From Mucilaginibacter sabulilitoris (GTDB lineage: Bacteria; Bacteroidota; Bacteroidia; Sphingobacteriales; Sphingobacteriaceae), in NCBI RefSeq assembly GCF_034262375.1, contig NZ_CP139558.1, positions 310,001-374,000 on the forward strand: a DNA stretch of 64,000 nt, read 5' to 3'. The position numbers and the translations under genes were made by a program. Below are positions 42,500 through 50,554 of this stretch, one piece after another. Numbering within the stretch: position 1 is the stretch's first letter; each line of letters opens with the position of its first letter. The notes beneath the pieces are model-generated. The model did not search any database. It saw nothing but the letters and a program-made list of their open reading frames with translations, and was not told the DNA's origin.

Positions 42500-43345
42500 T
42501 TATTTTAAACGTGCCTTTAAAAAAGTTATGGTATTGGCGTAAGCGTCCTTAGTGGCATTACTGTCATAAACAGGGTTACTGGGGTTCGCAAAACCATGGT
42601 CGGCATCATATTGGTGCAGGTAAACTTTTTTACCCGCCCTTTTCATATCAGCATCAAATTTGGCAACCACTTTAGGGTTTATCCATTGATCTTTATTGGC
42701 AAAGTTGCCTAATACATCGGCATTTAATGTTTTTAACCGATTAACATCCTGCTCGGGCATGCCATAATACATTACGCAGCCAACGGCTTTTTTACCGGCC
42801 AGCAAGCTGGTTTGCAAACTCCAGCCACCACCAAAACACCAGCCAATGGTGGCAATATGTGCTTTAGCACCCGTGTAGGTAATAGCTCCGTTAATTATGG
42901 CTTTTGCCCTATCTTCGTTTACTGCCTGCATAAATTTACCGGCATCTTCGCGGGTAGTGGCCACTTTGCCATCGTACAAATCAATATCAATAATATTTAC
43001 ATTACCCAGGTCATTGTATATTTTTTCCGATTCACGCTTTACAAAATCATTCAGCCCCCACCACTCATGAATAACCAGTATATAGTTATTAGTTGCTTTT
43101 TTTGCCTTCAGCATATAAGCGGTTGACTCTTTACCATCAGGGGTTTTATAAGTTACAGATTTCCCTATGGCACTTTGAAAATGAATAGGCGTTGGTGTTT
43201 TATGGGCCATCCTGAATGTTGAGCTGGATGCCAGCATAGCAAATTGCCTTGTTGCCGATGGCTTACTGCAGCACACCACACGCCGTTGGCCGAAGGTAAC
43301 AGCACTAAAGCAAATAAGTAAAGTGAGTAGAATAAGTTTTTTCAT
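42500..43345 (-). CDS. Secreted dienelactone hydrolase family protein
   Basis: 281 residues, signal peptide (1-19). The alpha/beta hydrolase core carries the dienelactone marks: oxyanion region VIHEWWGLNDFVKRES (about 92-107), nucleophile Cys in IGWCFGGGWS (about 165-174), and the catalytic Asp and His near NKDQWI and QYDADHGF. The Cys nucleophile is the family type, distinct from Ser lipases. Likely cleaves small esters or lactones in the periplasm. It lies 3' of the orphan aldehyde-oxidoreductase genes, with a repeat-rich gap of 349 bases. Confidence 0.9.
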   Translation of the reverse strand: MKKLILLTLLICFSAVTFGQRRVVCCSKPSATRQFAMLASSSTFRMAHKTPTPIHFQSAIGKSVTYKTPDGKESTAYMLKAKKATNNYILVIHEWWGLNDFVKRESEKIYNDLGNVNIIDIDLYDGKVATTREDAGKFMQAVNEDRAKAIINGAITYTGAKAHIATIGWCFGGGWSLQTSLLAGKKAVGCVMYYGMPEQDVNRLKTLNADVLGNFANKDQWINPKVVAKFDADMKRAGKKVYLHQYDADHGFANPSNPVYDSNATKDAYANTITFLKARLK

Positions 43346-43415
43346 GGATTGATTTTTTGTGTTGATAAATTGAGCATTATATAAAAGTTCCTGACCGGAA
43401 CAAAGCTATTTTTAA

Positions 43416-43494
43416 TTGTCATCCTGAGGAACGAAGGATCTGTCAGCAAACTAACAATCGCAGAGTAGATGCTTCACTCCGTTCAGCATGACAA
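43416..43494. repeat. Dispersed imperfect palindrome, GTCATCCTGAGG family
   Basis: TTGTCATCCTGAGGAACGAA and GTTCAGCATGACAA at the ends, with GGATCTGTCAG and AGATGCTTCACTCC inside. Found in the gap where the aldehyde oxidoreductase Mo subunit gene would be expected. Confidence 0.7.
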
Positions 43495-43507
43495 TTGGAT
43501 AAGAGAT

Positions 43508-43534
43508 GGGATGCCGAACTTGTTTCGGCATCCC
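43508..43534. repeat. Perfect hairpin GGGATGCCGAA / TTCGGCATCCC
   Basis: Eleven-base arms with a short loop. It shares the central AACTTGTTTC with the hairpin at 43574. Confidence 0.65.
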
Positions 43535-43573
43535 ATAAGCAAAGCTCTACAACAAACAAGGTTCAATAACTGT

Positions 43574-43610
43574 CCGGAGAGATCCTGAACTTGTTTCAGG
43601 ATCTCTCCGG
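43574..43610. repeat. Perfect hairpin CCGGAGAGATCCTGAA / inverse
   Basis: Arms of 16 bases around AACTTGTTTC, followed by TATTTTTTTA on the plus strand. It may act as a terminator, but no gene reads into it on that strand. Confidence 0.6.
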
Positions 43611-43694
43611 TATTTTTTTATCTCCTTGTCCCCGGTTATAAAATCCTGGCAATCCTTTAATCCGTTTAGTAGTCGTTCAGACAAACTTATGGCA

Positions 43695-44675
43695 TTAAAC
43701 TAATCCCGCCGCATGTTTTAATGCTTCGGTTATACCCGCGGGGGCCATTTTTAATTTAAACGCGTTGTGCCCATAACCTTTAGCACCTTGCATGGCTAAT
43801 TGCGCAGCCTGCTGAAAGCTTTCTTCGGATACGGGCTTACCTGTGAGTGATTTTTCGGCATCAAACAAGCGCCATGGTTTGTGTGCTACACCTCCCATTG
43901 CCAGGCGCGCATTACGGATAACGCCATTTTCAATATCAAGGCCCGCGGCAACAGATACCAGGGCAAACGCGTATGATTGCCTGTCGCGTATTTTCAGGTA
44001 ATAGCTGTTTTTGGCGAAATTATTATCAGGTATTTCCACGCCAACTATCAGTTCGCCCGGCGCCAAATGATTATCCATTTCGGGATGATCGCCAGGCAGG
44101 CGGTGAAATTCGGTAAATGGTAAACGGCGTTCGCCTTTTTTACCGGCAATTACGACCACAGCATCCAAAGCCGCAAGTCCAACACACATGTCACTTGGAT
44201 GTACGGCTATACACTGCGAGCTGGCACCAAATATGGCGTGCATGCGGTTAACCCCTTCATAAGCGCCACAACCAGAACCGGGAGCACGTTTATTACAAGG
44301 CATAGCGGTATCATAAAAATAGGAGCAGCGGGTACGCTGCATCATATTACCGCCAACAGTAGCCATATTACGCAATTGCGGCGATGCCCCGGCCTTAAGG
44401 GCCATTGATAAAAGCGGCTGCTTTTCAATAACCAGCTTATTTTCTGATACTACGCTATTGAGGGCCAACGCCCCTATAAGTAAGCCTTTAGGGGTTGATG
44501 TTATATTTTTAAGTGGTAATTGATTTATATCAACAAGCTTATCGGGCGCGGTCACTCCCCGTTTCATGAGGTCGACCAGATTGGTACCGCCTGCTATTAT
44601 TTTTGTACCGGGCTTATTGATAACAGCCAGCACGGCTTGTTGTGTGGCGGGACGAACATATTGAAATTGTTTCAT
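43695..44675 (-). CDS. FAD-binding subunit of a PaoB/YagS-type aldehyde oxidoreductase
   Basis: 326 residues of the xanthine-oxidase FAD family. FAD phosphate loop IIAGGTNLVDLMKRG (about 25-39) and NMATVGGNMMQRTRCSYFYD. The Cys cluster of PaoB, which binds an extra [4Fe-4S], is present in RCSYFYD...PCNKRAP...GCGAYEG. In E. coli PaoB passes electrons between the 2Fe-2S subunit and the Mo subunit PaoC. The gene overlaps the 2Fe-2S gene by four bases (44672-44675). The expected Mo-binding subunit gene does not follow. Confidence 0.9.
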   Translation of the reverse strand: MKQFQYVRPATQQAVLAVINKPGTKIIAGGTNLVDLMKRGVTAPDKLVDINQLPLKNITSTPKGLLIGALALNSVVSENKLVIEKQPLLSMALKAGASPQLRNMATVGGNMMQRTRCSYFYDTAMPCNKRAPGSGCGAYEGVNRMHAIFGASSQCIAVHPSDMCVGLAALDAVVVIAGKKGERRLPFTEFHRLPGDHPEMDNHLAPGELIVGVEIPDNNFAKNSYYLKIRDRQSYAFALVSVAAGLDIENGVIRNARLAMGGVAHKPWRLFDAEKSLTGKPVSEESFQQAAQLAMQGAKGYGHNAFKLKMAPAGITEALKHAAGLV

Positions 44676-45316
44676 ACGGTTTGCCCTCCGTCTTTCACTT
44701 CCTGTATGGCATTAACTATATTGGGGTAAGCCCCGCAGCGGCAAATATTACCGCTCATATACTCTCTTATTTCGGCTTCCGACCCGGCATGCCCTTCGCG
44801 AATACAAGATACAGCCGACATGATCTGACCCGGCGTACAGTAACCACACTGAAAACCATCGTGTTTTATAAAGGCCTCCTGCATGGGGTGTAGCTGGTCG
44901 CCCTGGGCCAGGCCTTCAATGGTGGTTATCTTTTTCCCGTTCATCATAATACCAAATGTCAGGCATGAATTTATCCGTTGCCCATTAACATGAACGGTGC
45001 AAGCACCGCACTGCCCATAGTCGCAGCCTTTTTTTGTGCCGGTAAGGTCAAGCTGTTCGCGCAATATATCAAGTAAGGTTGCCCGTGGCTCAACAGAAAG
45101 GTTTTGCTGCTTTCCGTTCACCTCCATTTTTAATGGCACTTTTTCAAAAGCCGTGGCTATTTTTTCATCAACGTGCATAGTGGCCGCCTTTACAGCCGTT
45201 CCGGGAGTAAGCGCCACAGCCGTCAGCAACGATGATTGTTTAAGGAAATTTCTTCGTGAACTGTCTTTTACATCAGGCTGTTCGTCGGGCCCGTTACAGT
45301 TTTTTCCATTTTCCAT
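44672..45316 (-). CDS. 2Fe-2S subunit of a PaoA/YagT-type aldehyde oxidoreductase
   Basis: 214 residues. Tat signal SRRNFLKQSSLLTAVALTPG (20-39), then two [2Fe-2S] sites: plant-type GCDYGQCGACTVHVNG with a Cys in NSCLTF (about 98-120) and the helical-domain GFQCGYCTPGQ and ICRCGAYPN pairs. This is the xanthine-oxidase small subunit layout, exported with its partner. First gene of a two-gene unit with the FAD subunit. The molybdenum subunit is missing from this locus. Confidence 0.92.
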   Translation of the reverse strand: MENGKNCNGPDEQPDVKDSSRRNFLKQSSLLTAVALTPGTAVKAATMHVDEKIATAFEKVPLKMEVNGKQQNLSVEPRATLLDILREQLDLTGTKKGCDYGQCGACTVHVNGQRINSCLTFGIMMNGKKITTIEGLAQGDQLHPMQEAFIKHDGFQCGYCTPGQIMSAVSCIREGHAGSEAEIREYMSGNICRCGAYPNIVNAIQEVKDGGQTV

Positions 45317-45691
45317 AAATAATTGGCTTAATATGATGTTAAGTTAAGTATTTTATTAAAAAGCACCAACCAGGAAAAAATGTTTTGCAAACCCCTGCGC
45401 TATTAATCAATAATGGGATATACGCGATACGAAGCCGGATAATAACGGAACAAAATAAGATTTAAAGAGAGGGGGGAGGGAGGAACTTCAGACCCGGAAG
45501 GACAAGTCAACAAGCTATATCAGTTCGAACGGACAGGATGGGAATCAGACACTTTGATTGAGTATTGTTCGCTGTAAAAGCATCAGCTAAAGGTAAAATA
45601 TCCGATTTTTTGAAAAAAAAAAGCACTGCCGGTAAAAACCCGCTGGTAAAAATGCCCTGAAAAACCGATAATTGGAGATATCAATTAAACT
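45317..45691. other. 375-bp intergenic region without a recognisable gene
   Basis: Upstream of the 2Fe-2S gene. Contains purine-rich GAGAGGGGGGAGGGAGGAAC near 45468 and an A10 run near 45615. No convincing ORF or RNA structure apart from the terminator that follows at 45692. Confidence 0.5.
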
Positions 45692-45725
45692 AAAACACCG
45701 GATAGAGTACCCTACCCGGTGTTTT
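45692..45725 (-). terminator. Intrinsic terminator after the RRM protein gene
   Basis: AAAACACCGG / CCGGTGTTTT ten-base stem around a 14-base loop. T-rich on the minus strand after the stem. Ends the gene at 45741. Confidence 0.8.
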
Positions 45726-45740
45726 AATTTAGTTTATATT

Positions 45741-46115
45741 TTACCAACGGCCGCCGCCGCCACGGTTGTTATCTTTTGAGTAGCCGCCGCCACCACCACG
45801 GTTACCACCATAGCCGCCACCGCCGCCACGGTTGCCACCATAACCGCCGCCGCCACGGCGATCGTTAGGTTTTTTCTCTTCCGCCTGGCTTACCGCAATT
45901 GAACGGCCCCTTACTTCAGAACCATTTAAGCCGGTAATAGCCGACTGAGCAGCTTCATCGTCTGGCATTTCAACGAATCCGAAACCTTTACTTCTTCCAG
46001 ATTCTCTGTCAATAATTAGTTTTACGGTGCTTACTTCACCATACGCTTCAAAAAGCTCTTTTAAATCGGCTTCCTCTAATTGAAAAGGAAGGCTTCCTAC
46101 GAATATGTTCATCAA
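45741..46115 (-). CDS. RNA-binding RRM protein with Gly-rich tail
   Basis: 124 residues: a single RNA-recognition motif (residues 1-80) with RNP2 IFVGSLPF (4-11) and RNP1 KGFGFVEM, followed by a glycine-rich tail of repeated GGGYGGNRGGGG units. This layout, similar to plant and cyanobacterial cold-inducible RNA-binding proteins, is common in Bacteroidota, where it is often cold- or stress-induced. The tail repeats at 45750-45860 are GCC-rich and may vary in copy number. Confidence 0.95.
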   Translation of the reverse strand: MMNIFVGSLPFQLEEADLKELFEAYGEVSTVKLIIDRESGRSKGFGFVEMPDDEAAQSAITGLNGSEVRGRSIAVSQAEEKKPNDRRGGGGYGGNRGGGGGYGGNRGGGGGYSKDNNRGGGGRW

Positions 46116-46328
46116 TCTTTAATTTATATGGGCAAGTTCATTTTTTTATTTGCCCTCTTTTGTTAACATCAAATATAGTAATAGATATTTGATGATTACT
46201 GCAAGATTTTGTGAATGAACGTTTTTTATTTTTTTTTAAATTAAATTAACATTTAACTAAAACAAAACCAGGTTGACCCGTGTTATAACGCACCGGTTAT
46301 AAAACTATAATTTCCGAGCTAATCCACC

Positions 46329-46790
46329 TCAGCTTACCGATTCAATAATGTAATGTTTGCCATTAAGCATAAAATCATCGCCCGCAATCTTGCCGGTTAA
46401 CTTTAAGCCAATGGGTGAAGCCGGGGACACCGCAAAGTAGTTTTTACCGTTAACCATCAGGCTGCCAGCGCTAATAGCCAGATAAAAGTTGCCATTATTA
46501 GTGATAATAGCACTACCTGTTTCGGCTTTATCGGAGGTAAAGGATGTATTGATCCGGTTAAGAGCAACCAAAAGTTTATTGGCTTCGTTTAATTGGGCCA
46601 GGTTTCGGTTGGTTTCCTGTTGCATCATAGCCCGGCCGGTTTCATATTTATCGCCGGCGCTGCTTTTGGTGTCTTCGTTTGATGCTTTTTGCGCCTCTTT
46701 TATGCCTAACTCTGCCGCATCCATACTTTTACGAACATATTCTGCACATAAATTGTATAATTCTTTTTTCAGATCGCTCATTTGAGGCAT
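46329..46790 (-). CDS. GreA/GreB-like C-terminal-domain protein
   Basis: 153 residues. The N-terminal half is helical with a likely coiled coil (about 1-90, rich in A/E/K/Q). The C-terminal half has the FKBP-like GreA/GreB domain: GSAIITNNGNFYLAISAG, VNGKNYFAVSPASPIG, LTGKIAGDDFMLNGKHYIIESV. The cleft-inserting Asp-Glu pair typical of GreA is not recognisable, so it may modulate polymerase without cleavage activity. Such proteins are often misannotated as 3-oxoacyl-ACP synthase. Upstream gap contains a candidate short RNA and terminator. Confidence 0.75.
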   Translation of the reverse strand: MPQMSDLKKELYNLCAEYVRKSMDAAELGIKEAQKASNEDTKSSAGDKYETGRAMMQQETNRNLAQLNEANKLLVALNRINTSFTSDKAETGSAIITNNGNFYLAISAGSLMVNGKNYFAVSPASPIGLKLTGKIAGDDFMLNGKHYIIESVS

Positions 46791-46872
46791 TAAATTAATA
46801 TGGAAACAGGCCTTTTAAATTTTGATGCGGCAAAGTAAAGTAATTTATGATGAAGAACAGCACTTAAAAATA

Positions 46873-46905
46873 AAAGCCCCCTTGCACTCGCTGCTTGGGG
46901 GCTTT
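46873..46905 (-). terminator. Intrinsic terminator in the gap upstream of the GreA-like gene
   Basis: AAAGCCCCC / GGGGGCTTT nine-base stem, followed on the minus strand by TTATTTTT. No annotated gene ends here, so it probably belongs to a small RNA starting near 46943. Confidence 0.7.
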
Positions 46906-46943
46906 AAACCTAAACCTTATCACTATTTGCAGGTGTGAACCTA
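46873..46943 (-). ncRNA. Candidate small RNA upstream of the GreA-like gene
   Basis: On the minus strand, TTG (46972-46970) and TACTTTG (46950-46944) with a 19-base spacer form a Bacteroidota-like promoter. About 70 bases later a strong terminator (46905-46873) follows. The RNA would start with a hairpin TGTAGGT...ACCTGCA. No ORF of use is seen in it. It may be an independent sRNA or a regulatory leader of the GreA-like gene, whose start is at 46790. Confidence 0.3.
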
Positions 46944-47153
46944 CAAAGTAGATAAACGTTACAAATTGGCAAAATGGTATATCAACGTGATACTAATTGA
47001 CAAAATAATGATAATTCAATAATATTAAATTTCTTTTAAGTTAATAATCAGCATCTTATGTCTTAATAAAAACACAATTTTAGTTAAAATAAATTCACAA
47101 CGAACTATATTCCGGACGTTAAATCACACGGTTTTATATTACCATATAAAGTA

Positions 47154-47186
47154 AAAGCGCCTGCCGGCGAAGCCAACAGACGCTTT
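47154..47186 (-). terminator. Intrinsic terminator after the subunit-3 gene
   Basis: AAAGCG...CGCTTT stem with a further CTG / CAG pairing and one mismatch, followed by TTTTAC on the minus strand. Ends the GMC/subunit-3 operon. Confidence 0.7.
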
Positions 47187-47208
47187 AAAAAATACATGGA
47201 GATTTTAT

Positions 47209-47838
47209 TTATACATTTTCCATGCCATAATGCTTTAATACATCGGCTGGTACGCCGGTCCACTTATTTGGGGCATTGCCAGCATAGCCCACGTCTTTAA
47301 CGCCTATTTCGCTGGTAAAAAACCCAGAGGCGGTTAAATCGCGCATACGGTTAAAGAATGCAACGCCCTGTGCCATTTCAGGTTTAGCCTTTTTAGGATA
47401 GGCTATCATATCAATCAGTTCTATTTGCTGCACTTTGGAGCTTTCGGTAAACACTTTGCCGAAACGGTTTAAGCATTGCAAATCAAGCCAGCGCAAGCCG
47501 CCACGCATAGGTGTCTGGTGCTCAGGCATATCCTTTACAATAAACTCAATAAAATCGGGCACCTTAGCGTCTGACGCACTGCCTGATTTTTCATCTTTGG
47601 GGATAATAATATCGGCAAGTAAGGTAATGGTAGCCATTTCTGCCGGAGTAAAAAACTTGTCGGCATTTAGTTTTTTATCGCGCTCAACTTCGTATGGTTG
47701 CCTGCCGGGAGGAACTTCACCCGTTGCCGGGGTAGCTTCTTCAGCTGCTTTTTTATCTTCGGTTTTACAGGCCTCCAGTAATAATCCTGCTGAAAGTGTG
47801 CCGAAGCCTAATGCTTTGATGGAATCACGTCTGTTCAT
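47209..47838 (-). CDS. Gluconate 2-dehydrogenase subunit 3 family protein (LacC-like)
   Basis: 209 residues with a Tat-like signal MNRRDSIKALGFGTLSAGLL and lipobox-like LLEAC, then the gluconate 2-dehydrogenase subunit 3 domain: FFTPAEMATITLLADIIIPKD (about 62-82), PDFIEFIVKDMPEHQTPMRGGLRWLDL and the C-terminal GYAGNAPNKWTGVP. This gamma subunit helps the GMC subunit fold and be exported. It is directly downstream of the GMC gene (24-base gap), so the two form a complex. No cytochrome subunit is nearby. Confidence 0.9.
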   Translation of the reverse strand: MNRRDSIKALGFGTLSAGLLLEACKTEDKKAAEEATPATGEVPPGRQPYEVERDKKLNADKFFTPAEMATITLLADIIIPKDEKSGSASDAKVPDFIEFIVKDMPEHQTPMRGGLRWLDLQCLNRFGKVFTESSKVQQIELIDMIAYPKKAKPEMAQGVAFFNRMRDLTASGFFTSEIGVKDVGYAGNAPNKWTGVPADVLKHYGMENV

Positions 47839-47862
47839 AATAAATTGTTATTGGATTACTTG

Positions 47863-49596
47863 TTAAACATTTAATTTTTTTCTTTCCTGTAAAATATACT
47901 CAGCGGTACGCATAGACATGGCCAAGATGGTCCAGGTAGCGTTTTTATCACCTTGCTGTACAAACGGAGCTGCATCAACCACAAAAAGATTTTTACAGTC
48001 ATGAGCCTGGCACCATTTGTTCAGGGCCGACTTTTTGGGGTCATCTCCCATACGAATAGTCCCCACTTCGTGGATAATTTTCCCCGGCGCTTCCAGCCCG
48101 TAGTTTGTTTCTGGGCCTTGCGGCGGTCCGTAAATGGCGCCCATGTTGTGCATAATTTCCTGGAAGGTTTCCTGCATGTGTTTGGCTTGTTTTATTTCGT
48201 CATCGGCCCATTTGTAATGGAACCTTAATACAGGGATACCATATTTATCAACCACGTTAGGATCAATCTCACAATAGTTGTCATAACGGGCAATAGCAGT
48301 ACCACGTCCGGCCATGCCAAACTGGGTACCATAAAAACGACGGTAATCATCTTTTAATCCAGCACCATAGCCTCCGGCTTCTTTCATTTTACCATCGCGG
48401 CCCGGTACCAGACCATTCATATTTTGGATGCCATGACCAAAGCCATATGAAGGCATGTGTAAGCCACCACCATATTCTATATGGTAACCACGCGGGAAAT
48501 CGAGTTTTTTATTATCAAGCCACCATGGCGAATAAATGTGCACACTGCCTGCGCCATCCTCGTTATAACGTTTACGGTCCATCAGTTGCGGAAGGAAACC
48601 GCCTGCGCTTGATCCGGTTGAATCATGCAGATAGTGACCAACTACGCCACTGCTGTTAGCCAAACCACCGGGATGCTCTGCCGATTTTGAATTAAGCAGG
48701 ATCCTTGCCGACTCTCCTGCGCTGGCACCAAGTATTACCGTTTTGGCATTTACCTGGTACTCTTGCATATCTTCTTTATTTATGTATGATACGCCTGTAG
48801 CAAGCCCTTCTTTATTCGTAATTACTTCCCTCACCATGGCGTTGGAAATAACCTTTAAATTACCGGTTTTTATAGCTGGTATAACCAAACATGATGATGC
48901 TGAGAAATCACCATAAATTTTACAGCTGCGGCCGCACTGTCCGCAAAAGAAACAAGCGCCACGATCTTTATTATTAGGCAAAGCTTCGGTTAATACAGCG
49001 CCGCGGCCCGGTATAATTTTCACGCCTGCTTTTCTCGCTCCCTTAACAATGTACAGCTCATTTAGCCTTGGCTTTGGCGGGGGCAAAAAGATACCGTCAG
49101 GCTCATTCTCCAAGCCTTCTTTTGTACCGTAAACACCAATCAGCTGGTCAACCTTATCGTAAAAAGGTTTTACCTCATCATAAGTAATTGGCCAATCATC
49201 AGTAAGGCCATCTTTTGCTTTAAAATCATGCGGGCCCATACGTAGTGAAATACGGCCCCAGTGGTTGGTACGGCCGCCAAGCATACGAGAACGGAACCAG
49301 AAAAATTCTGTGTTATCCTTGGTGGTATAAGGCTCGCCTTCGATTTCCCAGCCGCCATATGCTGCGTCAAAATCGCCGAAAGGTCTTGTGGTACCCGCAC
49401 CACGGCGCGGCGACTCCCATGGCCATTTTAATTGCTGTGAATCTTTAGCCGGGTCAAAATAAGCCCCAGCCTCCAGCATTAATACTTTTACACCAGCGTT
49501 GGCTAAAACATAACCTGCCATACCGCCGCCGGCACCCGAACCAACAACTACTACATCGTAGGTTTCTGTTGATTTTTTGATTTGTAGATCGCTCAT
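47863..49596 (-). CDS. GMC family FAD oxidoreductase (glucoside/gluconate dehydrogenase-like)
   Basis: 577 residues from the ATG at 49596, which I prefer over the ATG at 49692 because MSDLQIKKSTETYDVVVVGS matches the family start. FAD fold VVVVGSGAGGGMAGYVLANA. A Cys cluster CFFCGQCGRSCKIYG marks the iron-sulfur-containing subgroup. C-terminal GMC catalytic part HEVGTIRMGDDPKKSALNK with His and Asn. With subunit 3 downstream and DUF1080 upstream, it probably oxidises C3 of sugars in the periplasm (3-keto-glycoside route). The usual cytochrome c subunit is not adjacent. Confidence 0.9.
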   Translation of the reverse strand: MSDLQIKKSTETYDVVVVGSGAGGGMAGYVLANAGVKVLMLEAGAYFDPAKDSQQLKWPWESPRRGAGTTRPFGDFDAAYGGWEIEGEPYTTKDNTEFFWFRSRMLGGRTNHWGRISLRMGPHDFKAKDGLTDDWPITYDEVKPFYDKVDQLIGVYGTKEGLENEPDGIFLPPPKPRLNELYIVKGARKAGVKIIPGRGAVLTEALPNNKDRGACFFCGQCGRSCKIYGDFSASSCLVIPAIKTGNLKVISNAMVREVITNKEGLATGVSYINKEDMQEYQVNAKTVILGASAGESARILLNSKSAEHPGGLANSSGVVGHYLHDSTGSSAGGFLPQLMDRKRYNEDGAGSVHIYSPWWLDNKKLDFPRGYHIEYGGGLHMPSYGFGHGIQNMNGLVPGRDGKMKEAGGYGAGLKDDYRRFYGTQFGMAGRGTAIARYDNYCEIDPNVVDKYGIPVLRFHYKWADDEIKQAKHMQETFQEIMHNMGAIYGPPQGPETNYGLEAPGKIIHEVGTIRMGDDPKKSALNKWCQAHDCKNLFVVDAAPFVQQGDKNATWTILAMSMRTAEYILQERKKLNV

Positions 49597-49725
49597 AATA
49601 TCAAATGTATCCTCTGTTTGGGAAGAAAAAAGATGCATGCTTATTGCGCACATCTGCCTGAAATTGGTTAATGGTATAAATATATTGAACACCGGGGCGC
49701 TTAATATATTTATGTTTTAAAATTA

Positions 49726-50397
49726 CTATAATTCTTTAATAGATATATTACGGAAAGCAACTTCGTGGTTATGATCCTGCAATGCAATATGACCTTTGGG
49801 GTATTTGGCAAAATCGGCCCAGGTTTTAAATTTACTATTGTTCAGCATTTCAGTCCATTCCAGGCTGCCTATTTGTGTTTCAACTATTTTAGTTCCGTTT
49901 AGCCAAAAAGTAAGATGACCATCTTTTTTACGCAGCACTACCGAATTCCATTCACCTGCCGGTTTTGCGACATCGGCAGAGGGCGCTTTCAAGTCATATA
50001 ACGAACCGGCAAGGTGGTTTGCTTTTTTATTGTCCGAAGCATTTTTATTATCAAGCACCTGCATTTCTACGCCGGTAAGGTAGGTTTCATTAAATTTAGG
50101 ATCTTCATGAACCCCGAAAATGATACCGCTGTTGCCGGTGTCTGAAATTTTCCAGTCAATTTTTAGTTCAAAGTTTTCGTATTCCTTGTCGGTGAGCAGG
50201 TCGCCCTGGCCTTCGGCATTCGGATCAAGCTGCAAAGCGCCGTCAACAACCTTCCATGCAGTAACGTTATTTTTCAAATAGGTGTGCCAGCCGGTGGTTG
50301 TTTTACCGTCGAACAGGGGTTTGTAGCCTTTAGATTGTGCCGATACCGCAAAATGAAGCGCAGGAATGGCCATAAGACTCAAAAAGATCTTTTTCAT
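49726..50397 (-). CDS. DUF1080 domain protein (3-keto-disaccharide hydrolase family)
   Basis: 223 residues, signal peptide (1-20, FAVSA-QSK). Concanavalin-like jelly-roll with DUF1080 marks: GYKPLFDGKTTTGWHTY (25-41), NFELKIDWKISDTGNSGI (80-97), WNSVVLRKKDGHLTFWLNG (153-171) and GHIALQDHNHEVAFRNISI. Members of the family hydrolyse 3-keto-glucosides in Bacteroidota, and this one is beside a GMC dehydrogenase and subunit 3. No carbohydrate-binding addition. Same strand; 129 bases before the chosen GMC start (49596). Confidence 0.9.
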   Translation of the reverse strand: MKKIFLSLMAIPALHFAVSAQSKGYKPLFDGKTTTGWHTYLKNNVTAWKVVDGALQLDPNAEGQGDLLTDKEYENFELKIDWKISDTGNSGIIFGVHEDPKFNETYLTGVEMQVLDNKNASDNKKANHLAGSLYDLKAPSADVAKPAGEWNSVVLRKKDGHLTFWLNGTKIVETQIGSLEWTEMLNNSKFKTWADFAKYPKGHIALQDHNHEVAFRNISIKEL

Positions 50398-50554
50398 TAC
50401 AATGTTTTAGAATTTGGTTAAGATATACCATAAGGCGGGCTAAATATATCCGCTTTTTTTTAATGCTAAAACGATTATATCAAAAATAAATTACAAACAG
50501 CTGTGGACTGCTGTGTAAAATTATGGTTATACAAAAATATGCCTGCGAAAGCAT

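Noticed and set aside
45750..45860. GCC-rich repeats as a CRISPR or minisatellite array
   Set aside because: They are the coding sequence for the Gly-rich tail of the RRM protein, in frame, without spacers.
49597..49692. Upstream ATG for the GMC oxidoreductase
   Set aside because: It would add 32 residues without family resemblance; MSDLQIKKSTETYD before the FAD fold is the expected start.
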